Below, one piece after another: positions 36,966 to 45,299 of a stretch of DNA of 45,313 bases. A program made the position numbers and the translations under genes. This DNA comes from Acidobacteriota bacterium. Lineage in GTDB: Bacteria > Acidobacteriota > Blastocatellia > Pyrinomonadales > Pyrinomonadaceae. The notes under the pieces were generated by a model, which saw only the letters and a list, made by a program, of their open reading frames with translations, was not told the DNA's origin and did no database searches. The stretch's first letter is position 1, and every line of letters starts with the position of its first letter. Location: assembly GCA_003222895.1 (NCBI GenBank), contig QHXI01000089.1, positions 1-45,313 on the forward strand, read 5' to 3'.

Positions 36966-37547
36966 TTAGGGTTTCTGTTGGCGACGAATCGCTTTTTGTT
37001 GAGCACGATTCAGCAACGGCGCGTTTGCACGACGCAATCCCTGGCGTTGGCCCAACCCGTTCGGTGATTGCTGTTGGTTTGCTCGACGCTGAGCGAGGTT
37101 GCGCTGGCGGATCTCGCGCAGCTTAATCCGTTGCTCTGGCGTGAGCACCTGCAAAATCCGAGCTTCCGTCAACGAACGCAGCCGGATGGTGTTGGCCTGG
37201 GCTTCCGCGACTTCGCGTGACCTCTGGACGATCAGATTTTCATTCGGCGTTGGCGATTCGACCGCTTCAGCCAGCGTGCGTTGCGCCTCTCGCAATTTCA
37301 AGTTTGCAATTTGGCGCTCATCTTTGAGATCGAGATTGATCGCGCGGATCTTCTGAATCTGATCCGGCGTCAGACCAAGCAGCCGCAAGTCGTTGCCTTG
37401 ATTAGTTTGCGGACTCTGCGCTTGCGTTTGACCAGGATCATTTTGATTCTGAAGTTGCGTTGTCTGCGCAAACGCGGCCACGGATGCTCCCAGGCCGAAC
37501 ACGACGCTGAGGATAATTATCATATTTGGCTTCTTAGGGCATTTCAT
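36966..37547 (-). CDS. Spy/CpxP-like LTxxQ periplasmic protein
   Basis: 193 residues. A signal peptide (MIIILSVVFGLGASVAAFAQ) precedes a Gln/Asn-rich linker and a helical domain with two LTxxQ motifs, LTPDQIQKI and LTPEQRIKL. Spy and CpxP use this fold as periplasmic chaperones or stress sensors. The C-terminal 50 residues are very rich in Gln, Arg and Asn (QRNLAQRRANQQQSPNGLGQ), giving a strongly basic tail. It is the third gene after the ECF sigma factor and anti-sigma factor, and may be an output or a modulator of that signalling unit. A terminator follows. Confidence 0.82.
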   Translation of the reverse strand: MKCPKKPNMIIILSVVFGLGASVAAFAQTTQLQNQNDPGQTQAQSPQTNQGNDLRLLGLTPDQIQKIRAINLDLKDERQIANLKLREAQRTLAEAVESPTPNENLIVQRSREVAEAQANTIRLRSLTEARILQVLTPEQRIKLREIRQRNLAQRRANQQQSPNGLGQRQGLRRANAPLLNRAQQKAIRRQQKP

Positions 37548-37578
37548 AATTTCACCTGCGCATCAGCTGCGCGAAAGT

Positions 37579-38298
37579 TCATTGATTAGGCTGTTCGGCT
37601 AACTCAAATGGCAGCTCTTCTTCCTCGGCACCCGGAATTAATCGCAAGTCCGACGCAAGCTGTTCACGCTCCTCGCGAGTCAAACCCTTGACGCGCGCTT
37701 TCGACGGTGTGTGAACAGTAGCTAGTTCGCTGCGCTGAGTTCGCGGCGCGTTTGCGGGCGGGTTGTTTTGCTGAGCCGAAGTCTGCTGCTGAATCTTATC
37801 CGCGCGACTCTTCATTTCGCGATCAACGGCGGCTTTGAAATCTGACGCAGTGTAGACCTTTTCCTCGCCATTCTTTTGCGCAACCGGCGCAACCGTTGAC
37901 CGTTGCCAGGTGCGAGAGACCGCGAACAGCACCAGACCGCAAAGCAATAAACCCGCGAACGCTGTCGCTCCGCGCAACCAAACGGGCGACACAGTAAAAA
38001 ATTCGCGTAGCGCAGCAAGGGCAGAAAGCTTCCGTCCCTGCTCCACGAATTCCCTTGAATCGATAGTCGATTCAGAAACAACAGCGGCCGGATTGAACGA
38101 CGTGCCGAGTGCTTCATTCCGCCATAACACGATCGATTCGTGAACTTGAGTAAAGACGGCGAACTCGCCGCGGCAGGCGTCGCACTGCTGCAAGTGTCTG
38201 TGGAAATCGGCGGCGTCAACGTCATTCGCTTCGCCGTAAAGATAACTGACCAAATCTTCTGCTCGATGACAGAGTGGCCGTTGATTAATGTCTCGCAT
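37579..38298 (-). CDS. Membrane anti-sigma factor with zinc-finger (ZAS) domain
   Basis: 239 residues. The N-terminus has the HxxxCxxC zinc anti-sigma motif (FHRHLQQCDACRGEF, upstream helix CHRAEDLVSYLYGEA), which holds an ECF sigma factor inactive. A single membrane helix (GATAFAGLLLCGLVLFAVS) follows, then a periplasmic part of about 115 residues with coiled and polar sequence and an acidic end (LIPGAEEEELPFELAEQPNQ). It starts 18 bp after the sigma factor stop codon. Release would normally involve proteolysis or a conformational change triggered from outside the cytoplasm; the signal is unknown. Confidence 0.88.
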   Translation of the reverse strand: MRDINQRPLCHRAEDLVSYLYGEANDVDAADFHRHLQQCDACRGEFAVFTQVHESIVLWRNEALGTSFNPAAVVSESTIDSREFVEQGRKLSALAALREFFTVSPVWLRGATAFAGLLLCGLVLFAVSRTWQRSTVAPVAQKNGEEKVYTASDFKAAVDREMKSRADKIQQQTSAQQNNPPANAPRTQRSELATVHTPSKARVKGLTREEREQLASDLRLIPGAEEEELPFELAEQPNQ

Positions 38299-38316
38299 AA
38301 TCGACCTCGTCGTTTT

Positions 38317-38886
38317 TCACTCGCCGAACTTTTGCAGTCGCATCTGCAATTGTCTGAGCGCTGTGTAGAGCCGGCTTTTCACCGTGCTAAGCGGAATCTC
38401 GAGCACATCGGCGATTTCCTGAAATGTCAGCTCCTCAAATTCCTTCATCACTACAACCTGTCGCAAATCCGGCGGCAGCGCTGAAACCGCGCGTCGTACT
38501 GCACTGCTTCTTTCAATGTTCTCAGCCGCGCGTGCCGGCGACGCATCAATCGGCAACGCAAAAACGGCTGCGTTCTTTTCCGCTTCCTCTTCCAGTGCGG
38601 TCTCGCCACGGACCTTCGCGCGCCGCTGCCGCGTGATGCACTGGTTGACGGCGATGCGATGCAGCCAGGACGAGACTTTCGCTTCGCCCCGAAAATTCCG
38701 CAGATTGCGAAACGCGGAAAGAAAAGTTTCCTGCGTCGCGTCGCGTGCGTCTTCTTCGCGGCCGAGCATGCCGAACGCGAGGGCAAAGATGCGCCGCTCC
38801 CAGCGACGCACTATTTCACCGAACGCCTCTGGATCGCCAGAGAGGGCGCGTTCAACCATCTGTTCATCGTTCGAGGCGGTTTCCAT
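38317..38886 (-). CDS. ECF-family RNA polymerase sigma factor
   Basis: 189 residues from ATG 38886 (METASNDEQMVERALSGDPE); a TTG at 38934 would add 16 residues. Region 2 is clear (FGEIVRRWERRIFALAFGML, DARDATQETFLSAFRNLRNF, SSWLHRIAVNQCI). Region 4 follows (ALPPDLRQVVVMKEFEELTF, QEIADVLEIPLSTVKSRLYT). It directs RNA polymerase to a stress regulon, probably including its own operon. The linker between regions 2 and 4 has an acidic segment (ALEEEAEKN). The next two genes encode its predicted anti-sigma factor and a periplasmic LTxxQ protein. Confidence 0.93.
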   Translation of the reverse strand: METASNDEQMVERALSGDPEAFGEIVRRWERRIFALAFGMLGREEDARDATQETFLSAFRNLRNFRGEAKVSSWLHRIAVNQCITRQRRAKVRGETALEEEAEKNAAVFALPIDASPARAAENIERSSAVRRAVSALPPDLRQVVVMKEFEELTFQEIADVLEIPLSTVKSRLYTALRQLQMRLQKFGE

Positions 38887-39111
38887 CTGGTTCGTGCTCG
38901 TCTCGACTGAAGAGCATCCAAATGTCGCGCGCAACCAGCCGCGCCGTCAAATCTTTAGACGCCCCATCTGGAACACAAGTCGTAAAACTTGGCGACGTGA
39001 GGCTTAGCGGATTCGCAAGCCGACCGCCGGATTCGGAAATATCGGTATGCTTGTGACCGCTACGCGAAGGTAAGTCAAAGTATTTCAGCAGTTAAATTCT
39101 GGCCAAATTCG

Positions 39112-39141
39112 TTGACATCTCGGCGGCCAAACCACTAATCT
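39112..39141 (+). promoter_or_regulatory. Possible sigma-70-type promoter for the HD-GYP gene
   Basis: TTGACA at 39112-39117 is a perfect -35 match, with TAATCT at 39136-39141 as a weak -10 after 18 bases, upstream of GTG 39215. Region 38935-39214 otherwise holds no gene and should also carry the divergent ECF promoter. Confidence 0.35.
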
Positions 39142-39214
39142 AGTTCACAGGCCTACCCGACTACTGTTCGGGCCGCTTGCCTCGAGATCGTCTCGTGTTC
39201 GTCTCAATCTTCGC

Positions 39215-41044
39215 GTGTTCAAATCTTTCAATCGCATTCGCATCGTTTACGTCGTTCTGGCCGTGTTGCTCTTGGTCGGGCTCTTGCCTTTGAGCGTCGC
39301 CGGTGTGCTCTTGTCTCGGCGAAGCGCGCAGGAGTTACGCGCGACCGAAGGCCGATACCAGGCGCAACTTGTGCGAGACAAAGCCCGGCAGATCGAGTTG
39401 TACGGGCAACGCTATCGCGATGTGGTGATCGGTTTGGCGCGCGCGTTCGAAATTGCCGGCGGCCATCGACTGGAAACTGATCGAGGTTATGACACCCGGC
39501 TACAGCGGAGCCTTCAGGACGATCCGAATTTGATCGCGCTGGCGATTTGCCCGGTGAAGGGCGAAGTGCATCGCGCATTTCAGGCGGACGTGATCAAGCG
39601 TGAAGAAGTTGATCAGCGCGTCAGCGAAATTCTGGCGCGAATGAGCGCTCGCGGCGTGATCATTGGTCGTCCACAAGTTATCCGTTCCGGTCAGGAAATG
39701 GCGTTGACGATCGCGGCCCCGGTCATGAATGGTGATGAGATCGTGGCAGCAGTCGTGGCCGTCGTTTCGTTTCAGGAAGTTTTCAAAGCGGTGCAGCAAG
39801 CAGCTTCGTTGAGTGCTCGCGAAATGTTGGATCGAGGTTTGCCGGTCGTGTTCGTCGTCGATCAGAATGGGAGAGCCGTCGCTCATCCTGATGCGGCCGT
39901 GGCTTTTTCCGAACGTCCGATGACGGATCTAAAAGTTGTGCAGGACTGGCTCGAGACCGGCGCGCAAGTTCAATCAGCGCTGGAGCCATTTGCCCTTGAT
40001 CGCGATGGCAACGTGAAAGACATGTTGGGTTCCTATGCGACGGTGGAACTGGATCGCAGTTCGTTGTTGGGAGTGATCGCAATTCAGGATGAGGCGGCGG
40101 CGTTGGCTTCGGTCCAGGACATGCGCAATCAGACATTGTTCGTAAGTTTGTTCGCCGCGGGGCTCGCGCTGGTTTTCGGTTTTTACTTCGCCCAAAAGTT
40201 GACCCAGCCGGTGAGCGAACTTGCAGCCGGTGCGCAACGAATTGCTGCTGGAGATTTTTCCCAACGAATAAAAATTTATGGCCGAACCGAATTAGGCGAG
40301 CTAGGCGCGTCATTCAATCAAATGACGGATCAAATCGAACAGTTCGTCGGCGACCTGCAACATTCGGCTCAAGAAAATCGCGAATTATTCCTGGGTACGG
40401 TGAAAGCTTTGGCCGCGGCAATCGACGGGAAGGATCCTTATACGCGCGGCCATTCTGAACGCGTGTCGCGCTTTTCAGTCGCTACTGCGCAAGCTCTCGG
40501 GCTGTCGGAGGAAGAGATCGAAAAGACTCGCATCAGCGCGCTGCTTCACGATGTTGGCAAAATCGGAATCGACGATCGCGTGCTGAAAAAACCGTCGGCG
40601 CTTACCGATGAAGAGTTCGAGATCATGAAGACTCATCCGCAGAAGGGTTACAAGATCATGTCGCAGATTCCGGCGATGCGCGACTTCCTGCCGGGCATGT
40701 ACATGCATCACGAGATGATTAACGGCCAGGGCTATCCGCAGGGTTTGAAGGGCGACGAACTGCCGATGCAAGCGCGAATTGTTTCGGTCGCAGACACGTT
40801 TGATGCGATGACGACTGAACGGCCTTATCAGCGCGCGATGGATTTGGAAGCGGCGCTGACACGTTTGAAGAGTTTCATCGGCACACGCTACGACGCGCGA
40901 GTCGTCGCCGCGTTCATCGCCGCATGTGAAGCCGGAAAGATTCGTCCGGGCGTGACGCGGACCATGAGAAACCAATCCGATCCTCGCGGTATACCTCCAG
41001 CGCTTTCTTCACCAACACCTGATTCTTTGATCGCGGTGAGCTAG
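39215..41044 (+). CDS. Membrane HAMP/HD-GYP protein, probable cyclic-di-GMP phosphodiesterase
   Basis: 609 residues from GTG 39215. Membrane helix 1 (about 10-33) is followed by a 270-residue external sensor region with Cache-like features (APVMNGDEIVAAVVAVVSFQ, FVVDQNGRAVAHPDA). Membrane helix 2 (about 307-326), a HAMP domain (QPVSELAAGAQRIAAGDFSQ) and a C-terminal HD-GYP domain come next. Catalytic residues are present: HDVGKIGI (HD at about 445-446), HHEMINGQGYP (about 498-507) and VADTFDAMTTERPY. HD-GYP enzymes hydrolyse cyclic-di-GMP, lowering biofilm and raising motility output. The signal is unknown. It is transcribed divergently from the ECF operon. Confidence 0.9.
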   Translation: MFKSFNRIRIVYVVLAVLLLVGLLPLSVAGVLLSRRSAQELRATEGRYQAQLVRDKARQIELYGQRYRDVVIGLARAFEIAGGHRLETDRGYDTRLQRSLQDDPNLIALAICPVKGEVHRAFQADVIKREEVDQRVSEILARMSARGVIIGRPQVIRSGQEMALTIAAPVMNGDEIVAAVVAVVSFQEVFKAVQQAASLSAREMLDRGLPVVFVVDQNGRAVAHPDAAVAFSERPMTDLKVVQDWLETGAQVQSALEPFALDRDGNVKDMLGSYATVELDRSSLLGVIAIQDEAAALASVQDMRNQTLFVSLFAAGLALVFGFYFAQKLTQPVSELAAGAQRIAAGDFSQRIKIYGRTELGELGASFNQMTDQIEQFVGDLQHSAQENRELFLGTVKALAAAIDGKDPYTRGHSERVSRFSVATAQALGLSEEEIEKTRISALLHDVGKIGIDDRVLKKPSALTDEEFEIMKTHPQKGYKIMSQIPAMRDFLPGMYMHHEMINGQGYPQGLKGDELPMQARIVSVADTFDAMTTERPYQRAMDLEAALTRLKSFIGTRYDARVVAAFIAACEAGKIRPGVTRTMRNQSDPRGIPPALSSPTPDSLIAVS

Positions 41045-41165
41045 TGTCAAAAGCCCGACCGTTAGGGAGCGCAAGACTCGAGTCCTCCTAGCCCCAAGTA
41101 GCATCAGTAAGCTTAGGAATCATTGAGTGTGGCCGTTGCCTGGCTGGCGCGCGGGCTTCTGACAC
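41044..41165. repeat. Element with inverted termini GTGTCA...TGACAC, copy 1
   Basis: Its ends are gtgtcaaaagcccg (from 41044, four bases after the HD-GYP stop begins) and cgggcttctgacac (ending 41165). It is 122 bp long and includes the gcccgaccgttagggag palindrome half at its left side. Copy 2 follows 59 bp downstream. Confidence 0.7.
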
Positions 41166-41224
41166 CGCAACGCATCGCTTTTATGGGCGCGCCGCTTCTG
41201 CTTATAATCCAGGTTAATTCTAAA

Positions 41225-41296
41225 GTGTCAGAAGCCCGACCGTAAGGTGGGGAACGTGACGAAGCGTGCCCTTGCTTACGTGCTGGCTTCTGACAC
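41225..41296. repeat. Element with inverted termini GTGTCA...TGACAC, copy 2
   Basis: Ends gtgtcagaagcccgaccgta (41225-41244) and cttacgtgctggcttctgac followed by ac (ending 41296), 72 bp long. It is a shorter relative of copy 1 and stops 13 bases before the ftsY start codon. Confidence 0.7.
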
Positions 41297-41309
41297 ACTC
41301 GAACTCATA

Positions 41310-42473
41310 ATGGCTTTTTGGAAAAGAAAGAAGGACGAGTTTGTCTCGCTGGGGTTGAATCAGCCGAGTCCGGCGCCCGCGCCGGAATCTGCGGGCGTAC
41401 CAGAACCAACGAGGCCGGTCGAACCAGCTCAGCCTACGCCCCTCGCATCAGCCGGGCCTCCGACCAGTACGCCGTGGCAAACTTCAGTTCTTGGGCTCGA
41501 CCTTTCGATCGAGCAATTACAAGCGCGAGAAGCTGCCCTCGAACAAGAATTCTCAGCGCGTTTTCGTCGCGCGGTCGCGGCCACGCGTGAATCGCTGTCA
41601 GACAAAATCGACAGCGTCTTTGCGGCTGGCAAGAAAATCGATGCCGCTCTGCTCGATGAATTGGAAGAAGCGTTGATCGCCGCCGACATCGGCGTGCCGA
41701 CGACGATACATGTGCTCGAGACCGTCCGGCGCGGCATCAGTCGCAAAGAAATCGACGACATCGAAAAACTGAAACAAGCGATCAAGTCCGAGCTGCTTTC
41801 GATTCTGCAAGCATCTGAGCGACAAGGTGTCGCTTCTGAAACCAGCGTGCCCGACAACATCGCGCCCTACGTCATGATGATCGTCGGCGTGAATGGCGTC
41901 GGCAAAACGACAACGATTGGAAAACTCGCGCAGCGAATCAAAGCCGAGGGCAATGACGTCTTGATTTGCGCGGCCGATACATTTCGCGCCGCGGCGTCTG
42001 ATCAATTAGCAATTTGGGCTGAGCGCACAGGCGTGCCTCTGATTCAACAGAAGCAGGGAACCGATCCGGCGGCGGTGTTGTTTGATTCGATGAAGGCGGC
42101 GAAAGCACGCGGTTCAGATGTGCTGATCGTCGACACGGCTGGACGTCTGCACAACAAATCGAATTTGATGGCTGAGTTGGAAAAGATGAAACGCGTAGCC
42201 GGACGCGAAGTCGAGGGCGCGCCGCACGAAACTTTGCTCGTCGTCGATGCCGTCACCGGACAAAATGGTCTGGAGCAAGCGCGGCAGTTTCTGAGAGTGG
42301 CAGGAGTGACCGGCATCGTTTTGACCAAACTCGATGGCACCGCAAAGGGCGGCATCGCGGTCGCCATTGCGAAAGAATTGGGCTTGCCGATTCGTTATGC
42401 GGGCATCGGCGAGAAAGTCGACGATCTCGTAGTCTTCGATCCCGAGCAATACGTAAACAGTCTCTTCAATTAG
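41310..42473 (+). CDS. ftsY: Signal recognition particle receptor FtsY
   Basis: 387 residues from ATG 41310 ([20 protein letters not shown]). A GTG at 41247 is in frame but lies inside a repeat element. FtsY is the membrane-associated GTPase that docks ribosome-SRP complexes at the translocon. A Pro-rich linker leads to the N domain helices ([20 protein letters not shown]) and the G domain: [15 protein letters not shown] (P-loop, about 193-207), [34 protein letters not shown] and [20 protein letters not shown]. The acidic A domain is short. No Shine-Dalgarno is seen between the repeat end (41296) and the ATG. Confidence 0.95.
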   Translation: MAFWKRKKDEFVSLGLNQPSPAPAPESAGVPEPTRPVEPAQPTPLASAGPPTSTPWQTSVLGLDLSIEQLQAREAALEQEFSARFRRAVAATRESLSDKIDSVFAAGKKIDAALLDELEEALIAADIGVPTTIHVLETVRRGISRKEIDDIEKLKQAIKSELLSILQASERQGVASETSVPDNIAPYVMMIVGVNGVGKTTTIGKLAQRIKAEGNDVLICAADTFRAAASDQLAIWAERTGVPLIQQKQGTDPAAVLFDSMKAAKARGSDVLIVDTAGRLHNKSNLMAELEKMKRVAGREVEGAPHETLLVVDAVTGQNGLEQARQFLRVAGVTGIVLTKLDGTAKGGIAVAIAKELGLPIRYAGIGEKVDDLVVFDPEQYVNSLFN

Positions 42474-42513
42474 TCAAGTTTTGACTTAACGTCGCAAACG
42501 AATGATAAGGTTT

Positions 42514-42630
42514 CGTGCCGTAGGCACGAGATGCTTATAGCTTCGAGGTCTTTCTTTTCTCTTGCGCTCCTGCGGAGCGCAATTGCATTTTGGGCGGCGG
42601 TGCTATAAACATTTCGCCGCTCTGCGGCAC
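42514..42630. repeat. Dispersed inverted-repeat element, copy C
   Basis: The left arm (42514-42540) starts cgtgccgtaggcacgagatg. A central hairpin gcgctcctgcggagcgc (42564-42580) follows, and the right arm is gctataaacatttcgccgct (42602-42621) followed by ctgcggcac. The right arm ends nine bases before the GTG start of ribD. The same arms occur at 4012-4155, and the left arm at 19787-19817. Confidence 0.75.
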
Positions 42631-42638
42631 AGACGAAC

Positions 42639-43751
42639 GTGCAAACTTTTACCCAACTGGATCAGGCAATGATGTCACTCGCGCTCGATCTCGCCGCGCG
42701 CGGCGTCGGCCAGGTCAGTCCCGGCCCGCTCGTGGGCACAGTCATAGTCGATCCGAATCGACAAATCGTCGGCGAAGGCTTCTATCTTTTTGATGAAGTG
42801 AAGCATGCTGAGACGCTCGCGCTCGAACAAGCCGGCGACAAGGCGCGCGGGGCTACTGCTTACGTTTCGCTCGAACCTCACGCGCATCAAGGCCGCACAA
42901 ACCCATGCACCGACGCGCTGATCAAAGCAGGAATCAAACGCGTCGTCTCGCCAATCGAAGATCCGAACCCGAGAGTTTCTGGTCGAGGCTTTGCTCATTT
43001 ACGCGAAGCGGGAATCGAAGTTCGCACTGGTTTGATGGACGACGAAGCCGGTGCACTGAACGAAGCCTATATTCATTTCATGCGCACGGCACGGCCGTTC
43101 GTTCATTTGAAGATGGCGGTATCGATGGACGGCAAAGTTGCTACTGTGAACGGAGACTCGCGTTGGATCACCGGCGAGCAAGCACGCGCGCGGGTTCATG
43201 ATCTGCGTCATCAGTACGATGCGATCATGGTTGGCGGCCGGACGGCACGCGCGGACGATCCATTGCTGACAGACCGCTCTGGAAAGAAACGACGGCGACC
43301 GCTGGTGCGCGTTGTGATCGAGCAATATTTGCGCATCTCGCCCGAGTCACAGCTGGCGCAAACAACCGATGCTGGACCAGTGCTGATCTTCGCGTCGGGC
43401 GATCCGGATGCGGATGAATTGAGCGCACTGCAGTCACGCGGCGTCGAAGTGATCGCGCAAGAGTCGGCGCTCGATTTCGCAAGCGTGCTCGAGCAATTAG
43501 GAAAGCGTTCGATTCAGAGCTTGTTGGTCGAAGGCGGACCGTTTCTCGCTGCCTTAATGCTTGAGGCCGGGTTAGTGAACAAGGTCACGTTCTTCATCGC
43601 GCCGATGATCATCGGAGGCCAGGATGCGCCTTCAGCGATCGGCGGATCTGGCGCGGAGAAGATTGCCGGCTCGCTCCAACTCGACCGCGTCGAAGTGAAA
43701 CAGCACGGGCGCGACGTCGAAATCAGCGGTTATCCGGCAAACCGAGGGTGA
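42639..43751 (+). CDS. ribD: Bifunctional riboflavin biosynthesis deaminase/reductase
   Basis: 370 residues from GTG 42639. The N-terminal half is the cytidine-deaminase-like domain, which deaminates the pyrimidine intermediate of riboflavin synthesis; the C-terminal half is the NADPH-dependent reductase (VHLKMAVSMDGKVATVNGDS, RWITGEQARARVHDLRHQYD, AIMVGGRTARADDP, LVEGGPFLAALMLEAGLV). In the deaminase zinc site HAE is intact (VKHAETLAL). The usual LEPCSHxGRTPPC reads LEPHAHQGRTNPC, so the first Cys ligand is His. A zinc site with His-His-Cys is chemically plausible. The gene overlaps the next one by four bases. Confidence 0.92.
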   Translation: MQTFTQLDQAMMSLALDLAARGVGQVSPGPLVGTVIVDPNRQIVGEGFYLFDEVKHAETLALEQAGDKARGATAYVSLEPHAHQGRTNPCTDALIKAGIKRVVSPIEDPNPRVSGRGFAHLREAGIEVRTGLMDDEAGALNEAYIHFMRTARPFVHLKMAVSMDGKVATVNGDSRWITGEQARARVHDLRHQYDAIMVGGRTARADDPLLTDRSGKKRRRPLVRVVIEQYLRISPESQLAQTTDAGPVLIFASGDPDADELSALQSRGVEVIAQESALDFASVLEQLGKRSIQSLLVEGGPFLAALMLEAGLVNKVTFFIAPMIIGGQDAPSAIGGSGAEKIAGSLQLDRVEVKQHGRDVEISGYPANRG

Positions 43752-44566
43752 GGGATGAGGGCGGAGGGATGAAGAAGAACGTCGAACATCTTTCGTCGGG
43801 AAATGCCAGTTCAGATCAGCCTGCCTTTCATCCTTCATCCTTTCATCCTTCGACTCCAAAGCGCCGTTTCGGTCAAAACTTTCTCGTCGATCGGGGCGTT
43901 ATGCAGAGGATCGTCGATGCGTTTGATCCACGATCCGATCAAACGGTGATTGAGATTGGACCCGGGCGCGGCGCACTCACAACTGAACTAGTCAAAAAAG
44001 CCGGTCGCGTGGTAGCGATCGAATTCGATCGCGATCTCGCTTCGAAGCTGCGCGGTCAATTCGCGGCCGCTGCTAATTTCACATTGATCGAAGCCGATGC
44101 GCTGACGATCGATTTCTGTGAAGCGATTCAGCCGGCGCGGACGGCTCGCGTCGTCGCGAACCTTCCATACAACATCGGCACGGCGATTTTGCAGTGTTTG
44201 ATCGAACAGCGAAGTTGCATCAGCGACATGACGCTGATGCTTCAGCGCGAGGTCGTGGATCGAATAACAGCACCGTCGGGATCGAGCGAGCGCGGCTACT
44301 TATCTGGTTTGCGTATGCGACCGAGAATTGCCGCTGAGGTGAAAGACGAAAAACTTCTGTGGCAGGTCGTCAGCGCGGGCTTTGCTCATCCACGGAAGAC
44401 GATTCTAAATAATTTGCGCAAAGCTCCGGAATCGATTCAGGAGTTACTGAAAAAGCGCGGCGGCGCAAGCATCGTTTTGTGCGAAGCGGGAATTCCGCCA
44501 CTCCGACGAGCTGAAACGTTGGCGTTGGAAGAGTGGGCGTTGCTGGTGAATGCGATGGCTCGGTAG
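43748..44566 (+). CDS. rsmA: 16S rRNA dimethyladenosine methyltransferase, with N-terminal repeat and internal deletion
   Basis: 272 residues from GTG 43748 (overlapping the ribD stop as GTGA), or 265 from ATG 43769. RsmA/KsgA dimethylates two adjacent adenines near the 3' end of 16S rRNA. The core starts at RRFGQNFLVD and shows VIEIGPGRGALTTEL, VVANLPYNIGTAIL (catalytic NLPY) and RKTILNNL. The 36 residues before the core come from a TCATCC-type repeat. After ERGYLS the sequence jumps to GLRMRP, whereas E. coli KsgA has about 31 residues there, including FTPPPKVDS. That in-frame loss removes a conserved motif and may impair activity. Confidence 0.9.
   Translation: MRDEGGGMKKNVEHLSSGNASSDQPAFHPSSFHPSTPKRRFGQNFLVDRGVMQRIVDAFDPRSDQTVIEIGPGRGALTTELVKKAGRVVAIEFDRDLASKLRGQFAAAANFTLIEADALTIDFCEAIQPARTARVVANLPYNIGTAILQCLIEQRSCISDMTLMLQREVVDRITAPSGSSERGYLSGLRMRPRIAAEVKDEKLLWQVVSAGFAHPRKTILNNLRKAPESIQELLKKRGGASIVLCEAGIPPLRRAETLALEEWALLVNAMAR
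43750..43858. repeat. Purine/pyrimidine inverted repeat within the rsmA 5' end
   Basis: gagggatgagggcggaggga followed by tgaa (about 43752-43775) is opposed by tttcatccttcatcctttca followed by tccttcg (about 43826-43852). The second arm encodes Phe-His-Pro-Ser repeats (FHPSSFHPS). Confidence 0.65.
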
Positions 44567-44567
44567 C

Positions 44568-44984
<417 letters not shown>

Positions 44985-44999
44985 TCAATCACTGCGCCA

Positions 45000-45299
45000 T
45001 CACGCCGCTGCTGGAGCAATCTCACGCTTGATCTTTCTGGCGTTACGAAGCTCCGCCACGCGCAGATCATAAGCCGCTTGTAGATTCAGCCAGGAGCGAG
45101 CATCTCCTCCAAAATATCGAGCCAGTCTCATCGCCGTGTCGGCAGTCACCGCTCTTCGTTCACGAACAATGTCATTGATTCGCGCTGACGGAACATTGAG
45201 GGCCTTCGCCAGCGCCCTCGCCGTCATTCCAAGAGGAACAAGGTAGTCTTCACGAAGTACTTCTCCGGGATGTATAGGCCGCATGCGATTCTTAAACAT
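45000..45299 (-). CDS. higA: HigA/VapI-family antitoxin
   Basis: 99 residues from ATG 45299; ATG at residue 6 (MRPIHPGEVLREDYLVPLGM) is an alternative start. The family signature is clear: HPGEVLREDYLVPLGMTARA, then ALNVPSARINDIVRERRAVT, TAMRLARYFGGDARSWLNLQ and AAYDLRVAE. The protein is an HTH regulator that neutralises a HigB RNase toxin and represses its own operon. In the usual order higB lies just upstream, which here means beyond 45300, outside the window, so the partner cannot be checked. Confidence 0.88.
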   Translation of the reverse strand: MFKNRMRPIHPGEVLREDYLVPLGMTARALAKALNVPSARINDIVRERRAVTADTAMRLARYFGGDARSWLNLQAAYDLRVAELRNARKIKREIAPAAA

